64,000 nucleotides of DNA from Blautia sp. Marseille-P3087. Lineage in GTDB: Bacteria; Bacillota; Clostridia; Lachnospirales; Lachnospiraceae. Position numbers and translations under genes: made by a program. Numbering within the stretch: position 1 is the first letter of the stretch; each line of letters starts with the position of its first letter. This document shows, one piece after another, positions 16,545 to 24,223 of the stretch. Location of the stretch: assembly GCF_900120195.1 (NCBI RefSeq), contig NZ_LT635539.1, positions 1,872,649-1,936,648 on the forward strand. Direction: 5' to 3'. Under the pieces are notes generated by a model. That model was given only the letters and a program-made list of their open reading frames with translations, ran no database searches and was not told the origin of the DNA.

Positions 16545-16879
16545 AATGCCGCAATTCTGGAAATATTGATATCCAGTTCTCTCAGCAGAATGTCGAGTTT
16601 CTGACTGTTAAATACCGGTTCGTCCCGGTTATCCTCCAGACTTTCACGCAGTGTCTGCAAAACTTTGTCCGCCTTAAAATCCCGGATGCCTTTTTCTGCT
16701 GCAGTCTTGATGATTCCATCGGACAATTTCTTTAAATATTCACTGTCAGCTGAAGGTGCACGCTCACCTTTGCGGTACCGGCTGATAACCGTTTCGGATA
16801 TTTTGCTGTTACGCGCCAGTTCTTTTCCATTACAGCGGATCTGTATGATATAGTTATTCAGACATTCCTGAAAATTCAT
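16511..16879 (-). CDS. N-terminal part of the frameshifted double-HTH regulator-like protein
   Basis: A 122-aa frame from ATG 16877-16879 (AGGGG/GGAG upstream; the longest frame starts at 16909). Residues 5-40 form an XRE-type HTH (CNGKELARNSKISETVISRYRKGERAP). The frame then runs into a second HTH at LDINISRIAAF and leaves the coding register, ending in CIMIRPTCQR. Shifting by one base at the T run (complement of 16543-16546) gives FLHYDPSYLSKIRTGKRNP, which continues into the 468-aa frame. It may be a real null allele, programmed slippage or a sequencing error. Confidence 0.7.
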   Translation of the reverse strand: MNFQECLNNYIIQIRCNGKELARNSKISETVISRYRKGERAPSADSEYLKKLSDGIIKTAAEKGIRDFKADKVLQTLRESLEDNRDEPVFNSQKLDILLRELDINISRIAAFCIMIRPTCQR

Positions 16880-16991
16880 CTTCTCCATCCCCTTCCGAAT
16901 CATTCCCATATTTCCTGCTTACAGTATAAAGGATTTTCGGCAAATACTCAAAAAATTACCACCTTTGTCTATGACAGATATGGCAATACTT

Positions 16992-17020
16992 TTGAGCATC
17001 AACAGAAACTTTGTTATACT
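16992..17020 (+). promoter_or_regulatory. promoter of the fn3-like secreted protein gene
   Basis: TTGAGC (16992-16997), 17-bp spacer and TATACT (17015-17020), 33 bp before the ATG. The divergent region also carries repeated ATACTC/ATACTT and CTCAAAA/TTTTGAG elements that could bind the HTH protein encoded on the other side. Confidence 0.6.
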
Positions 17021-17053
17021 GATTTTACCAATACTCAGAAGGAGGATACAACA

Positions 17054-17863
17054 ATGAAAAAGTTTAAGAAAACATTAGTAAGTCTTGTTATGGTACTTCT
17101 GTTAGCAGTCACAATTGTCCCTTCAACGAATGTAACAGTTCAGGCCGCTTCCGTCGGAAAAGTGACAGGATTAAAAGCAGTCTACACCAAAGGCCAAACA
17201 CGACTTACATGGAAAAGAGCATCCAGAGCCAGAGCATATGAAATCTATCGCTCAACTAACGGTCAGAAATATCAGAAGGTAAAAACTGTCAGAGGACTTT
17301 CCTGGCAGGATACAAAGAAAGGAGAGCTCTGGTACAAAGTACGTGCTGTCAATGGGCGACAGAGAGGTCGTTTCAGCAATGTCGCATCCATTTATACGAT
17401 CGGGGGCCGCATTTCATTGCGAAAAACAGGGAATTCTTTTCTGAGCGCCGGAACCAGCATATTTGCTCTGGAAATCTGGAATTATGCATCGAAAAAGCCA
17501 GCTTTCATAGGATGCAGCAATAACGACAGAAAAATGACTGATTTTCCGATATACGTTTATAATAAGAAAAAGCGCAGATATGAAAAATCATTAACAAATG
17601 AACCTTACTATCATGGAGCACTTTCATCTTCCGCAGGAGAAACAGATCTGAAAACCAGTATTCTGCACAGGGGAAAAGGGAATTATATTGTTTATGTTGC
17701 CGGTCTTGGAATGATTTATCCATATGTAAATGCTTACGATAACGGTAATATTTATACGTATTATATCTATACATATTTTAAAATCGGATCAAGAACATAT
17801 CGTTTCCGAGTAAGTTCTAATTCGTCATATTACAAAGATTATCATGTACAGCGTATAAGATAG
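17054..17863 (+). CDS. secreted protein with a fibronectin type III-like domain
   Basis: A 269-aa exported protein. A signal peptide (MKKFKKTLVSLVMVLLLAVT ... VQAAS) precedes an fn3-like domain at ~33-115: VTGLKAVYTKGQTRLTWKRA, then YEIYRSTNGQKYQKVKTV and YKVRAVNGRQRGRFSNV. The rest (~116-269) is a tyrosine-rich beta domain with no recognised family and no cell-wall anchor. GGAGG stands 8 nt before the ATG. It is divergent from the split HTH gene and ends at a strong terminator. The role is unknown; a surface or extracellular binding protein is likely. Confidence 0.78.
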   Translation: MKKFKKTLVSLVMVLLLAVTIVPSTNVTVQAASVGKVTGLKAVYTKGQTRLTWKRASRARAYEIYRSTNGQKYQKVKTVRGLSWQDTKKGELWYKVRAVNGRQRGRFSNVASIYTIGGRISLRKTGNSFLSAGTSIFALEIWNYASKKPAFIGCSNNDRKMTDFPIYVYNKKKRRYEKSLTNEPYYHGALSSSAGETDLKTSILHRGKGNYIVYVAGLGMIYPYVNAYDNGNIYTYYIYTYFKIGSRTYRFRVSSNSSYYKDYHVQRIR

Positions 17864-17880
17864 ATTTTGACTGAAATTAA

Positions 17881-17904
17881 GGAGAAGTCCGAAAAGACTT
17901 CTCC
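17881..17904. terminator. bidirectional terminator between the fn3 gene and rhaD
   Basis: GGAGAAGTC (17881-17889) pairs perfectly with GACTTCTCC (17896-17904) and is followed by TTTT on the plus strand. Confidence 0.8.
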
Positions 17905-17920
17905 TTTTGCTATTGTTTTA

Positions 17921-18751
17921 TTATTCTTTTTCATACAGAAATTCTTCCGGCAGACTTACCTTGAAGTCTTTTGCCAGTGCACGGAAATTATCCGGCTGGA
18001 TCGTCTGCAGTTTGTGCGGTGTCATAGAGAGGATCTTTACAAGGATCTCTGCTGATTTCTCAACAGTATGAAGCAGGCCAAATGTCAGGTCAAAATCCTC
18101 TCCGGAACAGAACATTCCATGGTGGGCCCAGATTACAACATCATATTTTTTCATAAGTTCCGCTGTCTTTACAGCAATTTCTCTTCCGCCCGGAACCATC
18201 CAGCCGACAACTCCGACACCGTCCGGAAATACGACCGGACATTCGGTTGCAGATTCCCAGAGTTCTCTGGTAAACACTTTGTCATCCAGTGGGAGCACAA
18301 ATGTCAGTGCAATCGTATTTGTGGTATGTGCATGGTAAATAACACGATGCTTTCCATTGGTAAGTTTTTTCTTTACTTCATGATTCATCAGATGTGTCGG
18401 AAGCTCACTTGTCGGTCTTCCTCCCTCTACCAGCCCCCAACGGATACGGTAATTGCAGCCAGTCTCATCCAGTTCGATAATTGCAAGACATACTTCCGGG
18501 TCAACAATGATATTTCTGAAATATTTACCACTTCCTGTCACAAGGAAAAATTCGCCCGCCAGTCCCGGTACTTCAGTTCCGATCGGTGTCCATTCTCCCG
18601 GTGCGTTCAGACGCGGACGGATCATTTCGACTTCCTCTGCCTTCAGACGATAGCTTAAGTTACCACCGTTTCTCTCATGCCATCCCTGCAGATAACCGTC
18701 ATTCGCCATTTTGATAAAACCCTGTACAAATTTTGACTCTAAGATCCTCAT
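17921..18751 (-). CDS. rhaD: rhamnulose-1-phosphate aldolase
   Basis: A 276-aa class II aldolase/adducin family enzyme, the length of E. coli RhaD (274). It splits L-rhamnulose 1-phosphate into dihydroxyacetone phosphate and L-lactaldehyde. Motifs: HERNGGNLSYR near residue 26, FLVTGSGKYFRN, the zinc ligands in YHAHTTN and AHHGMFCSG, and the family signature around SELPTHLMNHE. GGAGG precedes the ATG. It is a single gene with its own promoter; rhaA, rhaB and rhaM are not in the window, so it may serve a different ketose 1-phosphate made by the neighbouring polyol operon. Two 12-bp direct repeats sit in its leader. Confidence 0.92.
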   Translation of the reverse strand: MRILESKFVQGFIKMANDGYLQGWHERNGGNLSYRLKAEEVEMIRPRLNAPGEWTPIGTEVPGLAGEFFLVTGSGKYFRNIIVDPEVCLAIIELDETGCNYRIRWGLVEGGRPTSELPTHLMNHEVKKKLTNGKHRVIYHAHTTNTIALTFVLPLDDKVFTRELWESATECPVVFPDGVGVVGWMVPGGREIAVKTAELMKKYDVVIWAHHGMFCSGEDFDLTFGLLHTVEKSAEILVKILSMTPHKLQTIQPDNFRALAKDFKVSLPEEFLYEKE

Positions 18752-18804
18752 AATAAAATTCCTCCGATTTCGTCCATAAATGGGCAGTTTTGTTGTGTTG
18801 TGGT

Positions 18805-18838
18805 TTTATGTTGTTTATTCTCTTGATTTATGTTGTTT
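18805..18838 (-). promoter_or_regulatory. two direct repeats in the rhaD leader (possible regulator site)
   Basis: TTTATGTTGTTT occurs at 18805-18816 and again at 18827-18838, 22 bp apart (two helical turns). Read on the minus strand the unit is AAACAACATAAA. The repeats lie downstream of the promoter and upstream of the ribosome binding site, suited to repression, for example by a DeoR-type regulator. The regulator gene is not in the window. Confidence 0.5.
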
Positions 18839-18856
18839 CTCTTTGTTTTTATTTGC

Positions 18857-18885
18857 ATTATATATGGTTTCTTGTGGTTTGTAAA
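18857..18885 (-). promoter_or_regulatory. sigma-A promoter of rhaD
   Basis: Minus-strand TTTACA (18880-18885), 17-bp spacer and TATAAT (18857-18862). The leader is about 100 nt. Confidence 0.75.
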
Positions 18886-18904
18886 GACCTTTTTGAAAAA
18901 AACT

Positions 18905-20365
18905 TCAAAAAACCACATCCGTATCACTCTGCATATAAATCGAATATATTTTTTTATGATGGATTTCTATGATTACATCTGCCAGATGTGTTTCTCTCAT
19001 ATACGTTGAGGACAATATTAATAATGTAATATTATTTTTCCTCAACTGAAAAATTAAATCTGTAATGAATGCGCGTGACTGATAATCACTCTCAACAAAC
19101 GGACTACATATAACCGCCAGCTTTGGGTGTATAAATATCACATGCTGATAGAGTAAGTGATATTTTTCTTCTTTAGAAAGTTCTGCGAGATACTTGCAGG
19201 CTACTACATTGCCCAGTTCCTTTTTTGCCTCTGTAAATAACAGTTTCTGTATATTTTTTCTTACAAATTTCTGTCCACTCTTTTTTTCAATACCCTGGGT
19301 CAGATTTTCCATATAACTAAGGTCCATGTACGGCATCGTCCTGTATGCATTGGCAAGAATAAAGGAGATACCATACGGGTAAATTTCTTTCCTGGGATAT
19401 CGTTCCAGAAGTACTCCATTAAATCGCACCTCGCCGAGGTATGTAGCTCCTTTGCGTTGCAGAAGAGCCATAATATTATCCTGTACCTTGCGATTTGCCA
19501 GCAGAACAATACACTGACCTTCATATAGTTTGAACGAAATGTCCTTTATATCTTCCGTGTATACATTTCTAAATTCCAAAACAGAATTTTTCATATTTAT
19601 CTGATGAGTGGTGTGTGCTCTTTCCAGACCGTTCATATCTGCTGCTATACATCTCCAAAGTTCCTGTTCATCCGGATGTTTTTCTCTCGTCAGATATTTT
19701 ATATTCGTTCCGTCTCTCATTAATATTGTAAAATCTGCAAATCCTATAATTTCACTGTAATCATTTCCGATCATCAGAAACGTCACTCCCTTTTTACGGA
19801 ATTTCTGAATAATCCCACGTACCTTTTTATATTCACGTTCCGTAAGAAAGTTTGACAGACCAACCATAACAATCATAGCAGCTTCCGCTGTAACAGCACG
19901 CAAAATCTCAATAATACACCTGTCAGCGTTTGAAATATTTTCACAGTTTTTGCTCTCCGGAAGATCTATATTTAATTCTGACTTTATCCATAAAAACCGG
20001 CTTCGTTCCTTTTTGCTGGAAATTACAAGTCCATGTCTTTCTCTTCTTGGCGTGACAAATATATTATCAATCGTCGATAATCCCTTAAACAGACGATTAT
20101 TGTAGTCTATAATGGAAATGTTATTAGGCGCAGACTCACAATAATCCTGATTATGAACCAACTTTCCTCTTACATAGATTTTCCCGGTGATATTATCTCT
20201 CGTATTTGTTTGTAACAAATTCAGCAAAACCTCAATTCCGGTATCATTTACCGCAACCATTCCAGCCATTTGCCCCTCATATATTGAAAAGCTCAGATTT
20301 TTAACATCTGATTGTAATGCATTATAACTTGTCACATTTTCAAAGCGTACCAGTTCCTTTTCCAC
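18905..20365 (-). CDS. degenerate sugar-type ABC ATPase homologue (both nucleotide sites lost)
   Basis: A 486-aa protein with the two-lobe layout of RbsA/MglA ATPases but without their catalytic residues. Where the first Walker A should be there is YEGQMAGMVAVNDTGIEVLL, and in the second lobe YEGQCIVLLANRKVQDNIMA; neither has GxxGxGKS/T. The signature LSGGQ becomes ISNADRCI and LSKEEKYH, and the Walker B aspartate-glutamate is missing (AAMIVMVGLSNF; KLAVICSPFVES). The start is GTG 20363-20365, with GGGAGG 5 nt upstream, overlapping the kinase gene by 26 bp. Being co-expressed with YesM/YesN next to a true RbsA gene suggests a regulatory pseudo-ATPase that competes for or reports on the transporter. 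This function is inferred. Confidence 0.75.
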   Translation of the reverse strand: MEKELVRFENVTSYNALQSDVKNLSFSIYEGQMAGMVAVNDTGIEVLLNLLQTNTRDNITGKIYVRGKLVHNQDYCESAPNNISIIDYNNRLFKGLSTIDNIFVTPRRERHGLVISSKKERSRFLWIKSELNIDLPESKNCENISNADRCIIEILRAVTAEAAMIVMVGLSNFLTEREYKKVRGIIQKFRKKGVTFLMIGNDYSEIIGFADFTILMRDGTNIKYLTREKHPDEQELWRCIAADMNGLERAHTTHQINMKNSVLEFRNVYTEDIKDISFKLYEGQCIVLLANRKVQDNIMALLQRKGATYLGEVRFNGVLLERYPRKEIYPYGISFILANAYRTMPYMDLSYMENLTQGIEKKSGQKFVRKNIQKLLFTEAKKELGNVVACKYLAELSKEEKYHLLYQHVIFIHPKLAVICSPFVESDYQSRAFITDLIFQLRKNNITLLILSSTYMRETHLADVIIEIHHKKIYSIYMQSDTDVVF

Positions 20366-21395
20366 TTTGACCTCCCACATCTTCTTTATCAATGCGTAGT
20401 TTTTTCTCCAGATCATCAGGTGTCAGCACTACCGGAAGTTTTATATGTACGTCTGTCCCAATACCATAAATACTGTTCAACCAGATGCCATACTCTTCTC
20501 CAAACAACAGCTTAATTCTTTGGTTTACATTCCGTATCGCAATTCCACCACTCTTTTCGGATTTTTCATATCCATAATTCTCACTGTCAGTCCACAAACG
20601 ATTATTAATCTCAGATAATTCTGTATCTTTGATTCCAATTCCATCATCACTGATCATAATATCCAGATTTTGCTTTGTATAACTAATTGAAATCGTCACC
20701 TGACCAGCACCTAACTTCTGTTCGATTCCATGATAAATCGCATTTTCCACAACTGGCTGCATAATCAGTTTCGGTATATAAAGTCTCAGAATATTTTTGT
20801 CCTCTTCATCATACGTTATCTGAATTCCGATTTTATTTCCGAATCGATAGTGTTGGATCGTAAAATAGTTCTGGATATTTTCCAGCTCATCCTCTATCTG
20901 CACCAGATAATCCAAATTAGAAATCGTATAGCGGAAAAAGGTTGCAAGCGCTTCTGCCATTGTACCGGCATTCACTGCTCCGTTCATAATAGCTTCACTT
21001 CGAATCGTTTCCAGAGTATTATACAGGAAATGCGGATTGATCTGATTCTGCAGTGCCAGAATCTGTGCTTCTCTTTTAGATGCAAGAAATAAATTTCTGT
21101 TTTCGTCTTTGTTATTGATCATAAACTCATAGAGCTTTCCTTCTTCCGGCGAATGAAACATATATAATTTTCGAAGATATTTATTCTCATGATTCAACAA
21201 AAAATTCTTTATATACACGTCCTGTTTATTCAGCAACATTAAAACAACACTGAGAATTACGATTTCCGCTAATAATACTGCCAAAATCAGCACCGACACC
21301 TGCAAAGTAAAACAAAGAGCCAGCAAAACAACATTTATCATAATCAATACTGCAAAAATATAATTCGTGTATATTACTTTTTTCTTATTATCCAT
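20340..21395 (-). CDS. YesM/LytS-type sensor histidine kinase with minimal sensor
   Basis: A 351-aa kinase of the His_kinase (PF06580) type. Two adjacent membrane helices (about 10-30 and 32-55) leave almost no extracytoplasmic loop, unlike typical YesM kinases with a large Cache domain. The conserved histidine is H122 in QINPHFLYNTLETIRSEA. The HATPase region includes IPKLIMQPVVENAIYHGIEQK, ISDDGIGI and GGIAIRNVNQRIKLLFG. It overlaps the YesN gene by 8 bp upstream and the degenerate ABC gene by 26 bp downstream. Lack of a sensor domain implies that a partner protein provides the signal, perhaps the sugar-binding protein or the pseudo-ATPase. Confidence 0.9.
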   Translation of the reverse strand: MDNKKKVIYTNYIFAVLIMINVVLLALCFTLQVSVLILAVLLAEIVILSVVLMLLNKQDVYIKNFLLNHENKYLRKLYMFHSPEEGKLYEFMINNKDENRNLFLASKREAQILALQNQINPHFLYNTLETIRSEAIMNGAVNAGTMAEALATFFRYTISNLDYLVQIEDELENIQNYFTIQHYRFGNKIGIQITYDEEDKNILRLYIPKLIMQPVVENAIYHGIEQKLGAGQVTISISYTKQNLDIMISDDGIGIKDTELSEINNRLWTDSENYGYEKSEKSGGIAIRNVNQRIKLLFGEEYGIWLNSIYGIGTDVHIKLPVVLTPDDLEKKLRIDKEDVGGQSGKGTGTL

Positions 21396-22998
21396 AAATC
21401 TTCCTATACTGGCTTGGCTTTACTTCTGTATATTTTTTGAAGTTCTTTGTAAAACTCTTAACATCAGAATACCCTACGGCCGCTGCTATACTTTCTATGG
21501 TTTCTCTCGTATTTTTGAGAAGTTCTTTTGATTTTTCAATACGTGATTCCATGACATAATCACTGAACGTAATTCCACATTCCTGTTTGAATCGAACACT
21601 GAAATGCGCGCTGCTGTAACCTACATATTCGCTGACTTCCTGTATTGTCAGATTTCCCGCCAGATTATTTCGAATATATTCTTTCGCATCGCGAATAGGC
21701 TTCGATCCACTTAGTGCACGTTTATGTCGGTACTCACTTAAGGACTGTTCCAGCGTCCCACTGAGTAATTCCTGAATTTCTCCTAATGAAATACAATTTT
21801 CGATGGATTTCATAAAATCTTTCAGAAGATTATCATCCTCATCCAGTGTATAGTTATTTTTTTGCATGGAAAGCAGATATGAATTCACCAATGCTTTTGC
21901 AGACTGCTCGATCTGATATCCATTGATTTCTTTGTCTTTGCTTAATGCTGTTCCACACTCCTGAATAATATCGCTGATTCTTTTATCGTCCAGATTTTCT
22001 ACCACATTCTCCAATTCCCTGACTGTATGCAAAAAATAGTCTTTGTAGTCCTGAACAACTATTTTTTCTTTTCCTTCAATAATCCTGTCTGTCCCCACCA
22101 GAATACGGTCTTTTATCGCAAGATATGCTGTTTCGTACGATTTTCCCACTTCTGCCAGACAATTTACGCGCTTTCCCAGTCCAATTGTAAGATGCAGTTT
22201 CTTGAACACATCTTTCTGAAGAAGCATCTGATTTAAAAGGCGATGAAGCTGTGATTCTATTTCTGCATATTCATTTTCATAATTAAACAAAAAGATATAT
22301 GTTCCATTATCAAGCATTGTTCCCTGCATTTCCTGCATAACAGGTGCAAAAGCAAATGACAGACTCTGTTGGATTTTTTCATACAGAAAACTGCTTTCTG
22401 TCTTTTCTTCAAAATTCAAACCATCCGCTTTTACGATCACAATTGTAAAAAAGCCGGGAATAAATTCGTATTTATACTGCTCATTTAATGTATTCATATC
22501 TTTTGTTAAAACATCGAATCCCTTCCCATGTGCAATTTCCATAATCAGTTGTTCTCTGTACAATCGTCGATTCTGCTGTTCCAGTGTCCATGCTTTTTTC
22601 ACCTGACTGTACATCTGATTATTTTTGTCAATGCGGCTTTTTATACGCAATAAAGCTTTTGTCAGTTCTTCCGCCTTTACCGGTTTTAAGAGATAATCAC
22701 TCACTCCATAATGGATAGCATTCTGTGCATAGTCAAACTGACTGTATCCACTGATAATAATGAACTGGATGTCAGAATTGTACTCTTTACCAATTCTGAT
22801 CACATCTACACCATTGTACCCGGGCATACGTATATCGGTTATGACAATATCCGGCATTTCATTTTTTATTATTTTAATAGTTTCTCTGCCGTCATGTGCT
22901 ACGGCAATTACCGACATCCCCAGAGATTCCCAGTCTATAAGTCTGAAAATCAGCTCACATATCCTTAACTCATCATCTGCAATCAGTACTTTTATCAT
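21388..22998 (-). CDS. YesN-type response regulator with AraC HTH
   Basis: A 536-aa regulator. The receiver domain has D8-D9, the acceptor D55 (IVITDIRMPGYNG) and the KPV lysine (SDYLLKPVKAEELTKAL). A ~300-aa middle region with a helical linker (about residues 125-420) precedes a C-terminal AraC/XylS domain (IRDAKEYIRNNLAGNLTIQE, SAHFSVRFKQECGITFSDYV, ESIAAAVGYSDVKSFTKNFK). The start ATG 22996-22998 has AGGGG 10 nt upstream; an earlier in-frame ATG at 23022 has none. It lies just downstream of the sugar ABC operon terminator and is the probable activator of that operon. Confidence 0.92.
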   Translation of the reverse strand: MIKVLIADDELRICELIFRLIDWESLGMSVIAVAHDGRETIKIIKNEMPDIVITDIRMPGYNGVDVIRIGKEYNSDIQFIIISGYSQFDYAQNAIHYGVSDYLLKPVKAEELTKALLRIKSRIDKNNQMYSQVKKAWTLEQQNRRLYREQLIMEIAHGKGFDVLTKDMNTLNEQYKYEFIPGFFTIVIVKADGLNFEEKTESSFLYEKIQQSLSFAFAPVMQEMQGTMLDNGTYIFLFNYENEYAEIESQLHRLLNQMLLQKDVFKKLHLTIGLGKRVNCLAEVGKSYETAYLAIKDRILVGTDRIIEGKEKIVVQDYKDYFLHTVRELENVVENLDDKRISDIIQECGTALSKDKEINGYQIEQSAKALVNSYLLSMQKNNYTLDEDDNLLKDFMKSIENCISLGEIQELLSGTLEQSLSEYRHKRALSGSKPIRDAKEYIRNNLAGNLTIQEVSEYVGYSSAHFSVRFKQECGITFSDYVMESRIEKSKELLKNTRETIESIAAAVGYSDVKSFTKNFKKYTEVKPSQYRKIYG

Positions 22999-23124
22999 TT
23001 GTACGTTTCCCCTCTCCTGCATAAACTATGACTTTCTCCATTTGGTTGCTTACAATGACATTTTTACTTTTTGTTCATAACAATCCCCTTTATTTTACAT
23101 GTTTTCGCTCAATTTGCAAACAAC

Positions 23125-23157
23125 AAAATCCGGATTGCATATACCAACCCGGATTTT
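23125..23157 (-). terminator. terminator of the sugar ABC operon
   Basis: AAAATCCGG (23125-23133) pairs perfectly with CCGGATTTT (23149-23157), 48 bp after the permease stop. Confidence 0.7.
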
Positions 23158-23204
23158 GGAAAAAGTTTTTCATACAATACACCTGAATATCAATTGTCAG
23201 AAAA

Positions 23205-24185
23205 TCAATTGAGAACTTTAACTTTTTTCTTAAGTTTAATATACTGAAGACTGTCAATAACAACTGCCAGGATAAGAACCAGACCTTTGATCATCTTCTG
23301 CATAAAAGGATTGAATCCCAGAAGTGACATACCATTACTAAGAACACCGATAATAAGGATACCACAGAACGCTTTAATTACACTTCCTTTTCCACCGTTC
23401 AGACTTACACCACCAAGAACGCATCCGGTAAGAACGTCCATCTCATAACCTTCACCTGCACTCGGCTGTCCACTTCCAATTCGGCCAAGCATTACAATTC
23501 CGGCAATACCAACCAGGAATCCACACATAGTATACGCCATAATTCGGAATTTATCGGAACTGATACCTGAAAGATCTGCTGTTTCTTCGTTACTTCCTAC
23601 TGCATATAAGCTGCGTCCGATATACATTTTAGAAACAAAGAACTGTCCAAGGATTACAATCACAACCATCAAAAGTGCAGATACAGGAATGACTTTAAAC
23701 AAATATGTCTGTCCAATCCATGTCAGTGATGCAGGAATGCCATAAACCGGTTTTCCCTCACAGATAGAATATGTAAATCCATAGAGGAAAATCTGCATTC
23801 CAAGTGTCATGATAAGCGGTGGAACTTTAATTTTTGCAATGATCACACCATCGATAAATCCCAATGCAGTAGCAACCAGTACTGCAAGAATTAATGCAAT
23901 CGCTACACTGAAGCCCCTCTCTGTTACAAACTTACTGATCAGTACTACAACCAGAGAAATAACAGAACCCATGGAAAGCTCGATGCCACCGCCTCCGGAA
24001 ACAAGTACCAGGGTCATACCAACGGAAAGTATTGCCATGATCGCTACCTGTTTGGAAATGTTAATAATGTTGGCACCCGTCAGAAATGTAGGTGTTGCAA
24101 AAGAAAAAATTGCAACCATTACCAGTAAGATTAAAAGAACTCCATATTCATCATAAAACTTTTTAAATGTTAATTTTTGTTTCAT
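23205..24185 (-). CDS. sugar ABC transporter permease (RbsC family)
   Basis: A 326-aa permease of the BPD_transp_2/RbsC type with about nine hydrophobic segments. It shows NIINISKQVAIMAILSVGMTLVLVSGG-like segments (start of the family signature), GIELSMGSVISLV, AVGSNEETADLSGI, and the coupling-helix region MAYTMCGFLVGIAGIV, then YEMDVLTGCVLGGVSLNGG. GGGGG precedes the ATG. It follows the ATPase gene by 38 bp and closes the operon at the 23.13 kb terminator. Confidence 0.94.
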   Translation of the reverse strand: MKQKLTFKKFYDEYGVLLILLVMVAIFSFATPTFLTGANIINISKQVAIMAILSVGMTLVLVSGGGGIELSMGSVISLVVVLISKFVTERGFSVAIALILAVLVATALGFIDGVIIAKIKVPPLIMTLGMQIFLYGFTYSICEGKPVYGIPASLTWIGQTYLFKVIPVSALLMVVIVILGQFFVSKMYIGRSLYAVGSNEETADLSGISSDKFRIMAYTMCGFLVGIAGIVMLGRIGSGQPSAGEGYEMDVLTGCVLGGVSLNGGKGSVIKAFCGILIIGVLSNGMSLLGFNPFMQKMIKGLVLILAVVIDSLQYIKLKKKVKVLN

Positions 24186-24223
24186 AAGCTAAAACCCCCT
24201 GTGATCTATATAGTTAGCTGAAA

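Noticed and set aside
22999-23080. Four-codon micro-frame (ATG to TAA) with a good ribosome binding site upstream of the YesN gene
   Set aside because: It is too short to assess and there is no sign of attenuation structure around it.
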